Shown here piece by piece: positions 33,903 to 43,213 of a DNA stretch of 64,000 nt; the first letter of the stretch is position 1; every line of letters starts with the position of its first letter. Source of the stretch: Palsa-1150 sp964531095 (GTDB lineage Bacteria > Myxococcota_A > Polyangia > Polyangiales > Polyangiaceae); contig CAZHED010000011.1 in the NCBI GenBank assembly GCA_964531095.1, forward strand, positions 62,001 to 126,000, in the 5' to 3' direction. The translations under genes and the position numbers were made by a program. The notes under the pieces were generated by a model. It made no database searches and had not been told where the DNA came from. It was given only the letters and a program-made list of their open reading frames with translations.

Positions 33903-36290
33903 ATGGAGCCGATTTCGCGAGCAGTGACGTCGATGACCGCGCCCCGTGAGCGCCTGGCGGAGCTGATGCCAGGGACGCCCGAGCCGCGGCCGCCTGTGGG
34001 CGAAGTCGTCGAAGGACTTCAGGTCCTGGCTTCGCTGCGGGAAAACGCCCGATTCATCGCCGCCGTCGCCGCCGGCACGCTCGCGGCGGCCGTCGCGCTG
34101 ACTCTCGTCTTGAGCATGCGATTCACAGCGCTCGCTCGCCTCTACTTGGGCGAGCTCGAGGATCGGAACCAAGCGGTACCGCAGGCCGGCGAAGACATTG
34201 ACCTCTCGGGGGGCGGCCGCGGCGACATGGTCAGCGAGATCGAAATCCTGCGAAGTCGATCGCTCGTCACCAAGGCCGTTCTGGCCGCTGCTGTCAACGT
34301 TCGCCTGGTTCCAGCCGGCTGGACAGCCCCGCGCTATTGGCGATGGCTCCTCGCCCGCCGGTCGCCCGGCCTTCTCGACGTGGCCGGCCGAGAGGTCATC
34401 GCGGTTGACACGTTTTTGGCGGATCGATCGGTTACGGAAGCCGATTTCACGATTCAGTTCGACAAGAACCATGAGTACGAGATCCTCGCGTCCGACCGCG
34501 TCATCGGCCGCGGCCAGCTCGGCGTCGCCACCCGAGCGGGTGGGCTGTCGATCACGCTTCTTCCGGGCGGCGAGCGAGCCCCGGGAGACGGTGCGCGCTA
34601 CGATCTGACCGTCTATTCGATCGACGACGTACTCGAAGACGTGGCGAAAGCTCTCGATGTGACGACTCCCGGCGGAAAGCTTCTGACGGGCGAGATGACG
34701 AAAGTCGCCAATCTGCAGTTCACCGATCGCTCGCCGCGTACCGCTGCGGCGTTTCTTGAGCATCTGATCGATGGGTTCCTGGAACGCCGCCAGTCTTGGA
34801 AGACCGAGAACGCCCGAGCGGCCGAGGCGTTCGTAAAGACGCAGCTCGCGAGTGTGCAAGATACGCTCGACGGTCTCCAGCAGAAGCTAGCGGAATATCG
34901 AAAAAATAGCCCCGTCATCGTTCTCGACAACGAGGCGCGAGCACTAGCCGAACAAATTGGCAAGTACGACGAGCAGCGTGTCGAAACTCGTCTCGAAGTG
35001 CAATCGCTTGCGGACATGCAGGACGCGCTCAAGGCGCCCAACCCATCGATCGAGTCGTTCATGTTCGGTGAGGCAAAGGACAGCGTTCTCATGGGACTGG
35101 CTTCGTCACTGGTGGCGGCGCAGCAGAAGCTCGCTGAAGCCGAGGCACGATTCAACGATGCTGCCCCCGAAGTGCGTGACCAGAAGGCGGAGATGGCCGC
35201 TCACCTCAACGCCATTCAAAGCTACGTATCCGCCCGATTGTCCCGTGCTCGCACGAACCTGCATAACCTCGATGAAGTCGTGCGCCAATACGAGGACAGG
35301 CTCCGCACCGTGCCGGGGGCCGAGATGGGGCTTGCGCAGCTCAGCCGCGAATCCGAAGTTTACAGCAATATGTACTCGTTTCTGCTGAAGCGCGAGCAAG
35401 AAATGGCGATCACCAAGGCGTCGACCATCTCGAAGAATCGAGTGCTCGATCCGGTGGAGGTGTCCTATCGGGAAGACTGGCCGAAGCCCCTCCTCGCCCT
35501 GGCCGGTCTGCCGGTAGGCTTTCTCTTGGGGGCGGTCATCGTTGTCCTTCGGCTGCTCTTCTCATCCAGGCTGCAGGGCGGATCCGATGTGAAGGCGTAT
35601 CTCGGTGGAGTGCCGGTCTTCGCGGCGGTGCCACGGTTTCCGCACAAAATGGCAGCCGCCGACACTGCCGGATTCACCGCAGCCGTCTCGCAAGAGTACG
35701 TGGAGGCCTATCGAACCTTGCGAACCAATTTGATCTACGCCTGTCCTCGCGAAATCGGCAACGTCATTCTCATCACATCGCCGTGCAGCGGCGATGGCAA
35801 GACGACGTGCGCAAGGTCTCTCGCGTCGAGCATTGCTCGAATCAGTCGCTCGGTGCTCCTGGTCGACGCGGGCGTCGGGGCTCCGCCTACGACCGGTACA
35901 GGCTCGAGCGCGGACGGCCGCGACGGTCTCGGCGCAATTCTCGAGGGTCATGACGTGTGGCGCGCCGCCGTTCGATCGGTCTCAGTCTCGGAGGCGTGCC
36001 GGTTCGACGTGATTCGGGGGGGTGGGGCTCACGCCTTGGGCGATCTCGTGTCGAGCACTTCGATGCGCGATTTCGTTGCCGAAGCGCGGCGCACCTACGA
36101 TTTTGTCATTTTCGATGCTCCGAGCTATCCGGCATTCTCGGATGCGCTCGTCTTGTCCAGCCTCGCTGATTGCGTATTGTCGGTCGTACGTCCGCGGCAC
36201 ACGTCGAAAAGGTTGGCTGCCGAAAACGCACGTCGGCTTTCCGGCGGAGCGGGGCAGTTCGGCATCGTCATCAACGCCGTTCGCGCCTGA
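33903..36290 (+). CDS. Wzc-like chain-length/BY-kinase-type protein
   Basis: 795 residues. Order: a Wzz-type N-terminus with a transmembrane helix near residues 51-72 (FIAAVAAGTLAAAVALTL), a long periplasmic coiled coil (residues about 270-500, including QTLDGLQQKLAEYRKN-like stretches), a second helix near 525-548 (LLALAGLPVGFLLGAVIVVL), and a cytoplasmic P-loop domain. The P-loop is SGDGKTT (about 629-635) and Walker B is FVIFDAP near 732. Walker A' is VLLVDAGVGAP, lacking the usual DxD and Arg, and the C-terminus ends at FGIVINAVRA without a tyrosine cluster. Kinase activity and autophosphorylation are therefore doubtful. It opens the exopolysaccharide cluster. Confidence 0.83.
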   Translation: MEPISRAVTSMTAPRERLAELMPGTPEPRPPVGEVVEGLQVLASLRENARFIAAVAAGTLAAAVALTLVLSMRFTALARLYLGELEDRNQAVPQAGEDIDLSGGGRGDMVSEIEILRSRSLVTKAVLAAAVNVRLVPAGWTAPRYWRWLLARRSPGLLDVAGREVIAVDTFLADRSVTEADFTIQFDKNHEYEILASDRVIGRGQLGVATRAGGLSITLLPGGERAPGDGARYDLTVYSIDDVLEDVAKALDVTTPGGKLLTGEMTKVANLQFTDRSPRTAAAFLEHLIDGFLERRQSWKTENARAAEAFVKTQLASVQDTLDGLQQKLAEYRKNSPVIVLDNEARALAEQIGKYDEQRVETRLEVQSLADMQDALKAPNPSIESFMFGEAKDSVLMGLASSLVAAQQKLAEAEARFNDAAPEVRDQKAEMAAHLNAIQSYVSARLSRARTNLHNLDEVVRQYEDRLRTVPGAEMGLAQLSRESEVYSNMYSFLLKREQEMAITKASTISKNRVLDPVEVSYREDWPKPLLALAGLPVGFLLGAVIVVLRLLFSSRLQGGSDVKAYLGGVPVFAAVPRFPHKMAAADTAGFTAAVSQEYVEAYRTLRTNLIYACPREIGNVILITSPCSGDGKTTCARSLASSIARISRSVLLVDAGVGAPPTTGTGSSADGRDGLGAILEGHDVWRAAVRSVSVSEACRFDVIRGGGAHALGDLVSSTSMRDFVAEARRTYDFVIFDAPSYPAFSDALVLSSLADCVLSVVRPRHTSKRLAAENARRLSGGAGQFGIVINAVRA

Positions 36291-36314
36291 CACGTGACAC
36301 TTATTCTGACAATC

Positions 36315-37805
36315 ATGCCGAGGACGGACCTCCGCTGGAGGGGAGCGATCGGTGGCGCACTTCTCGTCGGTTCTCTTGCATGTGAACGTCCGTCGGGGGT
36401 GGGGGGTTCTTCGGCGGCTTCCGGTGGGAGAGTCGCGGACTCCGGAGAGACGGCGAGGACTTCGGCGGAAGACGGATACTTGGTCGCCATCGATACCCCC
36501 GTCCGCACGTACCTCGATTACGTGATTGCGCCGGCGGGCGAGCGCGGGCCGCCCCAGTCGAGCGCGTTGCCGCAGCTGGCGCAGTGGGAGGGCGTCACCC
36601 GAGAGAATGCGCTTCGAATTCAGCGCTTCTCGCCCGGACAGGCGCTGAGCTCATCCGAGATCGTCGCGCTTCTCCCGATCGTGGCGCCGGCCTCTCGCAC
36701 CCTGGACGTCTCGGACGCGCCCTATCGCGCCCCCACGAGCCCCGGGGACGCGACGCCTGCGATTCAAGCCGCGCTCGACCACGCGAAAGAGATCGCGCGA
36801 CCCGGTAGCCCGGTCGACGTCCTGATTCCCCCAGGCATCTACGACCATTCGGCCGTTCTCGACGTCGGAACCGACGTCCGCCTGCGCGGCGCGGGTGGGA
36901 TTCTGCGTGCCACGGATCCCGCGCGATCGGCGGTTCACCTGCAGGGGGATCGCAGCGGAGCGCTGTTTCTGACCCTGACTTCGGGCGCCTCCGAACGCCG
37001 GTCGAACGATGAAAGCTCCGGGATCTGGGTCGGACCCAAGGCCCCGTCTCGGGCGATCGTGCACGACACGCTGGTGATCGGCAACGAGATCGTGCAACCG
37101 TCGAGCGCCCACGTTTTGGGCTATTCGGAGGAAGGCGGGCTCTGGGCCTTCAACTATGCACACGACGGGTTCGCCGATGCTTACCATCACACAGGCGCGT
37201 CAAGCCATTGCCAAGTCGTTGCGAACCGCGCAAACGGTCCGGGCGGTCGAGGCGACGATTTATATTCTTTCGTTGGATACCTGAAAAATGGTGACCCGGT
37301 GCACCATTGTTCGTGTATTGCCAACTGGGGTCGAAACGGCCACGCTCGCGGACTGGCGGCGGTGGGAGCAGGGTTTATCGACTTCGAGTACAATGACATT
37401 TCGCACACGCAGTGGGCCGGAATTTACGTCGCGCAGGAGCGAAATTACGACACTTTCGGCAGCTTTTCGATTCGTGTCGTTGGCAATCGCATCTCGTTTG
37501 CAAACTTGGAGGGAAGCCACAGCGGCCTTTTGGCGTACGCCGATCAGCCCTTCGGCACCCGCCCGTCCAACTCCTTCGGAGATGTCCCGAACGCGATCCG
37601 AGACCTCACGGTCTCGCAGAACGTTTTTTCGAACGTGGCCGCCGCGCGCGGCGGAGGGTGGGGCATCGAAGTGCGCGCGAGCTGTGAAGGAGGAAGCGTG
37701 AGCGGAAATACCGTGCGCGGCGCGAGAAGTCCGGGGATCGTCGTCGCGGGATCGCGATACACGGTAGCGTCCAACGTCTCGCCAGGGGAGGGCGGCTCAC
37801 CTTGA
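36315..37805 (+). CDS. Right-handed beta-helix lipoprotein
   Basis: 496 residues. The start at 36315 (MPRTDLRWRGAIGGALLVGSLAC) gives a lipobox at GSLAC; an upstream ATG at 36294 would only add residues before the signal. After a Ser/Gly linker the protein shows beta-helix repeats, including VDVLIPPGIYDHSAVLDVG, VRLRGAGGILRATD, FEYNDISHTQWAGIYVAQ and VSGNTVRGARSPGIVVAGS. This fold is shared with polysaccharide lyases and surface polysaccharide-modifying enzymes. It sits between the Wzc-like gene and the Wzy-like gene, so it may trim or bind the exported polymer. Catalytic residues cannot be assigned. Confidence 0.75.
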   Translation: MPRTDLRWRGAIGGALLVGSLACERPSGVGGSSAASGGRVADSGETARTSAEDGYLVAIDTPVRTYLDYVIAPAGERGPPQSSALPQLAQWEGVTRENALRIQRFSPGQALSSSEIVALLPIVAPASRTLDVSDAPYRAPTSPGDATPAIQAALDHAKEIARPGSPVDVLIPPGIYDHSAVLDVGTDVRLRGAGGILRATDPARSAVHLQGDRSGALFLTLTSGASERRSNDESSGIWVGPKAPSRAIVHDTLVIGNEIVQPSSAHVLGYSEEGGLWAFNYAHDGFADAYHHTGASSHCQVVANRANGPGGRGDDLYSFVGYLKNGDPVHHCSCIANWGRNGHARGLAAVGAGFIDFEYNDISHTQWAGIYVAQERNYDTFGSFSIRVVGNRISFANLEGSHSGLLAYADQPFGTRPSNSFGDVPNAIRDLTVSQNVFSNVAAARGGGWGIEVRASCEGGSVSGNTVRGARSPGIVVAGSRYTVASNVSPGEGGSP

Positions 37806-37908
37806 AGGTCTCGGACCTCGTTGGGAGGGCCGCCGGCGTCGCCTTCGACGATGCGTCTTCGGTCCGGCCCGCGCGCCAGCCGCCCTCTGCGGAGGCCTAC
37901 GGTGCACG

Positions 37909-39186
37909 ATGATGCAGCCGTGGTGGTCTCATCCCGGGCGCCTCACGGGTTTTTTTATCATTCCGCTATATGCGTTTCTTGTCTACGTAGTGCCGGCGCA
38001 ATGGCCGAACGTCATTGTTCTGAGAGCGCCGGACTACATTCATCGTGGGTATGCGGGCGTCGGGCTTCTCATGCTCGGCTCACTGACTTTTTTTTCGTTT
38101 CTCGGGGCCCGAATTGTCGTCCGCCGCGCGGCCCCACGTCCTTCCTGTATCGCGTCGCCCGTGTTGCTGGGCGTCGGCGCGGTGACGATAGCCGCGTATG
38201 TCGTTTGGTTTTTTCCAATTGTCTTGCATGCGCAGCTCATGCTTGAGCGAGACGAGCTTTCTCAAGCACCGGGGATCACGTCGTTTTCCCAAATGGGAGT
38301 GCCATTCGTTCTCTCTTGTATCTATTGCGCGCGAGTGGCTGGACAGCGATTTTCGAGTCTCGTCCGGGGGCAGTTTTGGGCCATCGTTTTTTTGACCTTG
38401 ATTCGCATGGTCGTTTGGAAGGAGAGGCTCGCGGCAATCGAGGTTTTCGTCCCGGCAGCGCTTTTGATACTGACGTATGGAATGCCGCGCGCGAAGGGCA
38501 AGCGCGCACTGCGAAGCGCAATCGCGTTGGGCGGTCCCTTTCTGGCTGTGCCTCTGCTGATGCTCGTGTTCGGTGTCACCGAGTATTTTCGTTCCTGGAC
38601 GACCTATGCCCATACGCAACGCGCGCCGCTCGTGGAGTTCATGCTCGCTCGCGTCACCACGTATTATTATACTGCGCTCAACAACGGGGCAGGACTTCTT
38701 GCCACTCGCCACGGTGAGTGGCCGGCGTACAAAATGTTATTTACGGCCCAGTGGATTTACAAGCTTCCGGCCGGTATCGGCGATTGGGTTTATCAGATCA
38801 CTACCGGTCCTCGCGCTCACCCGACGGACGAGTTTTTGAGTCGCTTCGGCGACATCGAATTCAACAACATGTCTGGATTATTCACGATTATATACGATCT
38901 CGGCATCGTCGGCGGGGCGTTTTACTTTGCTGCGCTCGGGCTGGCCGCTGGGATGCTCTATCGGTCGATGGTGCGTGGCGGCCGCGTCGGCGCGTTGCTC
39001 TATCCGCCTATTTTCGTCGGTTTGCTCGAAGTGCTGCGGATTGCTTACGTGAACTCGTCGCGCTGCATACTTATCTTTGGCGGCGCCTATTTGATTTTGT
39101 CCCAGATGCGGAGCTCCGAAGAAGCAAGTTCCGTTGACGCCCGGGAGCGCGCTCGATCTATGCCCCTGGCCGCGGGGCCCTCCTGA
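37909..39186 (+). CDS. Wzy-like O-antigen/exopolysaccharide polymerase
   Basis: 425 residues with about ten hydrophobic helices, from FFIIPLYAFLVYVVPAQWP near the N-terminus to ILIFGGAYLILSQ near the C-terminus. A large soluble loop lies between residues about 220 and 310 (WTTYAHTQRAPLVEFM, FNNMSGLFTIIYDLGIVGG), the usual layout of Wzy polymerases, which link repeat units on the outer face of the inner membrane. Wzy proteins have low sequence identity, so the call rests on topology and on the cluster context. Its base composition is visibly richer in A+T than its neighbours, typical of this gene class. Confidence 0.75.
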   Translation: MMQPWWSHPGRLTGFFIIPLYAFLVYVVPAQWPNVIVLRAPDYIHRGYAGVGLLMLGSLTFFSFLGARIVVRRAAPRPSCIASPVLLGVGAVTIAAYVVWFFPIVLHAQLMLERDELSQAPGITSFSQMGVPFVLSCIYCARVAGQRFSSLVRGQFWAIVFLTLIRMVVWKERLAAIEVFVPAALLILTYGMPRAKGKRALRSAIALGGPFLAVPLLMLVFGVTEYFRSWTTYAHTQRAPLVEFMLARVTTYYYTALNNGAGLLATRHGEWPAYKMLFTAQWIYKLPAGIGDWVYQITTGPRAHPTDEFLSRFGDIEFNNMSGLFTIIYDLGIVGGAFYFAALGLAAGMLYRSMVRGGRVGALLYPPIFVGLLEVLRIAYVNSSRCILIFGGAYLILSQMRSSEEASSVDARERARSMPLAAGPS

Positions 39187-39218
39187 CGGCGGACTCACAT
39201 TTCGCCGCGCGGACCAGG

Positions 39219-40502
39219 TCAACGAGTCGCGATCCGACGCACCAGCCCCTCGCGACGAAGAACAGCGACCAACGTCAAGCACATGGCCATGTAGCCCATG
39301 GTTCGCGCCCAAGAAACGCCTTCGCCGCCCCACACGCGCCCGAGCATCACGGTGAGAGTCACGGTTGCGACGGCTCCGACCAAGCTGGCGGTGGATACGA
39401 AGCGGTCATAACGGAGGGGGACGAGGATGTACCCGACGATCACCTGGACGAACGCCGCAAATGGAAACATGAGGCTGAGAATTCTGAGCATGCGGACGGA
39501 AGGGCCGAAGTCTGGGCCGAGGAGCAGCGGGACGGCGATGCCCGCCGAGAGGAGCACGCCAGCAAGCATGACGGTTCCCAGGCCCGTGAGCGCCACGAGC
39601 CCGCGCCGGATGAGAGCGTAGGCTTGCAGCTCGGTGTCCTTGGAGCCGACGAGGGACGCGACCGTCCCGATGAGGACCTGATTCGCGGGCACCATCAAAC
39701 TGAGACCCGCGCTCACCAGGCGCTCGGCGGCCCCGTACCAGCCGACCTCTTTCGCGCCCGCAAACACGCTGATGAGAAGCGTGGAGGAGCTCGACATCAC
39801 CAGCGCCAGTCCCCGGGCCGCGAACAGCGCCGTCGACTCTCGGACGAGCGCGATGGTTCCCGACGAACGGATGCTCGCCCGATCCATGGATCGGAGCGCG
39901 ATGGCGTGCGCGATCGCCGTGGCGATCAGGCTTGAACCCAACAGAGACCCCAGCACGATGAAGCCGTCCTCTCGGCGGTGCACGAGGAGCAGAACGAAGG
40001 CCAAGTTGATGGAAAAGCCCAGGACTTCGACCAGAACCGAAGTTCGAAACCGCAACGTCCCCTGAAAGTACCATCCCATATTGAACGCCGCCGTCATCCC
40101 GCTCAACGTCGCAAGGATGCCGAAGATCGGCCGTTCACGTAACAACGGCGAGACCAAAGTGCCGACCAATCCGACGATGGCGCCAAGAACGGTCATCAGC
40201 AGTCGCCCGCTCATGTGCCGTCCGTAGATCTGCGCGATGCGCTGCGACGTCTTTCCGATCGCGATGTCGCGCAGGCCGACGGACGGAAATCCGTACTCTG
40301 CAAGCATCCAGACGAGCTGGTACAGCGACATGGCTGCGAGGACGCGCCCATACTCGGCGGCACCGAGCACGCGACCGTAAAACGGCACGAGCACGAGGAG
40401 GTACAGATAGCGAAACGCGTAGCCGATGTAGACGAAAGCAAGCGCCTTCTTCGTGGAGACGGCGCGGATGGGGCCGTCCGAGGTCGAGATCGCGACGGTC
40501 AT
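39219..40502 (-). CDS. Wzx-type polysaccharide flippase
   Basis: 427 residues with about twelve hydrophobic helices, beginning AFVYIGYAFRYLYLLVLVPF and YGRVLAAMSLYQLVWMLAEYG. This is the N-terminal signature of the polysaccharide transporter (PST/MATE-like) family, which flips undecaprenyl-linked repeat units across the inner membrane. The ATG overlaps the stop of the adjoining glycosyltransferase gene (ATGA), so they are coupled. The gene lies convergent to the Wzy-like gene with 32 bases between. Only the family-level role is certain. Confidence 0.85.
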   Translation of the reverse strand: MTVAISTSDGPIRAVSTKKALAFVYIGYAFRYLYLLVLVPFYGRVLGAAEYGRVLAAMSLYQLVWMLAEYGFPSVGLRDIAIGKTSQRIAQIYGRHMSGRLLMTVLGAIVGLVGTLVSPLLRERPIFGILATLSGMTAAFNMGWYFQGTLRFRTSVLVEVLGFSINLAFVLLLVHRREDGFIVLGSLLGSSLIATAIAHAIALRSMDRASIRSSGTIALVRESTALFAARGLALVMSSSSTLLISVFAGAKEVGWYGAAERLVSAGLSLMVPANQVLIGTVASLVGSKDTELQAYALIRRGLVALTGLGTVMLAGVLLSAGIAVPLLLGPDFGPSVRMLRILSLMFPFAAFVQVIVGYILVPLRYDRFVSTASLVGAVATVTLTVMLGRVWGGEGVSWARTMGYMAMCLTLVAVLRREGLVRRIATR

Positions 40503-41740
40503 GCGAAGTTCGCGTCGCCTTGCGAAAAGCCATCCGCAAAGGCGCCTTCGAGCCCGCGCGGACTCCTTCCCGCCTGAACCCAGGCCCCGCGAATCTCGTC
40601 GAGCATGCGTCGCTGAAAGAGGTCCCTCGTGAACGCTCTGCTTCGAGCGCGAACGCGTTCCTCTTCGAACACGATTCCTTTCGCTTCGATTCGTTCGATC
40701 GCTTGGGCGAGGGACTCGACCGTCGGTTCTCGGAACAGTATGCCGGACTCCCCATCGACTACCGTCTCGAGGGCTCCCCCCGCTGCGTACGCGATGACCG
40801 GGAGTCCCGACGCCATCGCTTCGAGCGGCGTGATGCCGAAGTCTTCGACCCCCGGAAAGACGAACGCCCGCGCCGAAGAGTAGAGCTCGTCGATCGCGGG
40901 GTTCGCGAGCGGGCCCGCGAACTTCACGGTCGCTCCCGCCATCTCTCGCAGCCTGGCCTCGTCCTGCCCTTGACCCACCACCACAAGCGGCAAAGCCAGG
41001 CGGTTGAACGCTTCGATCGCAAGATCGATTCGCTTGTTCGGCGCGAACGCCCCCACCATGAGGTAGAATTCGCCTGGCGTTCGCCTACGGTCGAATCGCG
41101 TGAGATCGACGAACGGATGGACGACATTCGCTTCTCGTCCGTATGCGCGGCGGATCTGTTCGGCTGTGAATGCGCTGTTGGCAAGGAGCCGGTCGACCCG
41201 CTCGACGGACGTGACGGCTCGATCCCATGCCGTGAGATAGGGGCGAACCGACATGGCCGCCGCTCGCACCGCCATGGGCGCCTTGCCCGGACCGAAGTAG
41301 TCCTCAAAGCGATCCCACATGTACCGCATCGGCGCGTGAACGTAGCTCACGTGGACCGCCCCGGACGCCTTTCGCACCCCCTTCGCGACGCAGTGGGAGG
41401 ACGAGACGACGAGGTCGTAGTCCCCCACGTCCAGCGTTTCGATCATTTGAGGCATCAGCGGCAGGAGGTGTCGGTAGAACTTTGCGGCGCCTGGCACGGC
41501 TTGCAGCCAGGTCGTCGTGCATTTCAAGCGCGCTATTGGTCCATCGATTGCCCCGGGAACACGTAGGAGCGTGAAGAGCTGAGGATCGACGAAGAGCTCG
41601 GCAATGGCCTCGAGCACGTACTCGCCGCCCCGCTTGCCGGTCAGCCAGTCATGGACCAATGCGACTCGCACGTTCGCATTAGCAGCGCCGGGCGAAGGGC
41701 TCTTGGTTCGCTTCTTGTCGGGGTTCGCGGGGCTGCGCAT
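40499..41740 (-). CDS. GT4-type glycosyltransferase
   Basis: 413 residues. The start at 41740 (MRSPANPDKKRTKS) is chosen as the first ATG consistent with the fold start NVRVALVHDWLTGKRGGEYV. The GT-B donor-binding part has PFVDLTRFDRRRTPGEFYLM, VGAFAPNKRIDLAIEAFNRL and FVFPGVEDFGITPLEAMASG (E-x7-E motif), with PVIAYAAGGALETV. The enzyme would transfer a sugar from a nucleotide donor to the lipid-linked repeat unit. It is transcribed with the flippase and probably with the second GT4 gene 79 bases upstream. Confidence 0.88.
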   Translation of the reverse strand: MRSPANPDKKRTKSPSPGAANANVRVALVHDWLTGKRGGEYVLEAIAELFVDPQLFTLLRVPGAIDGPIARLKCTTTWLQAVPGAAKFYRHLLPLMPQMIETLDVGDYDLVVSSSHCVAKGVRKASGAVHVSYVHAPMRYMWDRFEDYFGPGKAPMAVRAAAMSVRPYLTAWDRAVTSVERVDRLLANSAFTAEQIRRAYGREANVVHPFVDLTRFDRRRTPGEFYLMVGAFAPNKRIDLAIEAFNRLALPLVVVGQGQDEARLREMAGATVKFAGPLANPAIDELYSSARAFVFPGVEDFGITPLEAMASGLPVIAYAAGGALETVVDGESGILFREPTVESLAQAIERIEAKGIVFEEERVRARSRAFTRDLFQRRMLDEIRGAWVQAGRSPRGLEGAFADGFSQGDANFA

Positions 41741-41819
41741 CGGCTTCGTCCTCGTTCGGCCTCGGACTCGGCACGCCGCGGTGGTTCGCCAGAGGCCTTC
41801 TCGTCGTTCGGGTCTCAAC

Positions 41820-42980
41820 CTATACACCGCGAATGCCCGTCGATTGTCCCGGTACACGAAGTTGGGGACACGTGTCGGGGTGGCCGCCGGCCCGAGCCAA
41901 TTCGCGAATGATGGCGAGATACGTCAACGCTGCGTTCTGCCAGCTGTGGCGGCGAAGCGTGTTCCGCCCGCGACGGACCATTTGCTCGCGCTCGCCCGGG
42001 TTCGTGGTCACGCGTCGCATCAACTCTGCGAGCGCCGTTGCGTCCTGCGGGTCGAAGTAGAGTGGCGCGTCGCCGCACACCTCTGCGATTGCGCCGGCGT
42101 TCGAGGCGATGACGGGACAATCGACTGCCATGGCCTCCAGAGGAGGCAACCCATACCCCTCGTAAAAGGACGGAAAGACAAAGGCCGCGGCGGTCTCGTA
42201 AAGAGCGCGCAATTCGGCATCCGTGACGTATCCCAACCGCCGTATGGCGCTCGAATCGGGTAAGTCGACTCCGGCGAACAGTCTTTCGTCGACCTCGCCG
42301 GCAAGAACGAGCCGAATGTTGGATTCGTCGCGAAGTAGGGAGAGCGCTCGCGCGATGACGCCGAGATTCTTGTGCGGTGCAAGGCTGCTCACGGCAAGGA
42401 AATAGCTATTTGGCTTCAGCCCATGTTTATCGAGGATTGTTCGGTCGGCCGCGAGCCGCGCCATGTGTTGCCACCCCTCTCCGCTGACGGCGACGCGCTC
42501 GTCCTGGACGCCCAAGCGGCGCAGCAGCTCTTGCTTCGAGAACTGTGAGACGGTTACCAGGGACCTCGCGCGACGCACGAGCACCGGCACGAGAAGCCGG
42601 TACCAAGTTCGGAACGCCATGCCGTACGACTCGGGGACGGCCCACACCGCGGCGTCGTGGATCGTGACCACCTGGTTCCGCTTGGCGACTGGCCCGGTGG
42701 GACCGAAGCTGACGATCGGCGACGACCCTGCGACGGCGGGGAGCGTGCACTGCTCCCAGGCGTGCCCCGAGAGGGGCCCCACGTGCCGGACCGGGATTCG
42801 ACGAAGCGCCACGGGTCGTGCTCCTCGCGGCGCGACCACGAGAACCTCACAGGGTGGGCGCGCATCGTCGGCGTCCATCAACTCATCGAGCGCGAAAAGC
42901 ATTTCGTGCGCGAACCGTTGCACGCCCGTCACGCGCTGTTGCAGAAATCGACCATTGATGATGACTCTAGCCGCGCCCAC
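41820..42980 (-). CDS. GT4-type glycosyltransferase (mannosyl/rhamnosyl-like)
   Basis: 386 residues. The start is GTG at 42980 with GGAGG four bases away. The GT-B N-terminus GRFLQQRVTGVQRFAHEML and the segment VVTIHDAAVWAVPESYG are typical of mannosyl/rhamnosyl-type GT4 enzymes. The donor-binding half has FLAVSSLAPHKNLGVIARAL and FVFPSFYEGYGLPPLEAMAV. It would extend the repeat unit on the cytoplasmic face. It is divergent from the priming transferase at 43214, so both likely share the intergenic control region. Confidence 0.88.
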   Translation of the reverse strand: MGAARVIINGRFLQQRVTGVQRFAHEMLFALDELMDADDARPPCEVLVVAPRGARPVALRRIPVRHVGPLSGHAWEQCTLPAVAGSSPIVSFGPTGPVAKRNQVVTIHDAAVWAVPESYGMAFRTWYRLLVPVLVRRARSLVTVSQFSKQELLRRLGVQDERVAVSGEGWQHMARLAADRTILDKHGLKPNSYFLAVSSLAPHKNLGVIARALSLLRDESNIRLVLAGEVDERLFAGVDLPDSSAIRRLGYVTDAELRALYETAAAFVFPSFYEGYGLPPLEAMAVDCPVIASNAGAIAEVCGDAPLYFDPQDATALAELMRRVTTNPGEREQMVRRGRNTLRRHSWQNAALTYLAIIRELARAGGHPDTCPQLRVPGQSTGIRGV

Positions 42981-43100
42981 GTGTCCTCCATGAGTCAGAA
43001 GCTATGGCTTTTCCGTTTCAACCGCGTCTCACGCGAGTGCCGTTCCCATTACGCCAGAGGAGCACACCACGCCGAAGGAGGCGTTGCGCTGACCTGAACT

Positions 43101-43129
43101 ATAGTGGGCACATCCTTCACTATCACTAT
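43101..43129. promoter_or_regulatory. Candidate operator between divergent exopolysaccharide genes
   Basis: ATAGTG (43101-43106) and CACTAT (43118-43123) form an inverted repeat with 11 bases between, and CACTAT is immediately repeated at 43124-43129. The stretch is AT-rich compared with its surroundings and lies in the 233-base gap between the GT4 gene (minus) and the priming transferase (plus). It could bind a regulator of both. Confidence 0.35.
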
Positions 43130-43213
43130 TGACGCACATGATGGGCGGTGTAGTTAAGCGCTTCGCACGGAACAGTCCTCATTCCGCGCCCACACCCTCA
43201 CCTGGGTGCGCTC

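Noticed and set aside
37806..37818. Terminator after the beta-helix gene
   Set aside because: AGGTC/GACCT with a three-base loop is short and lacks a T run.
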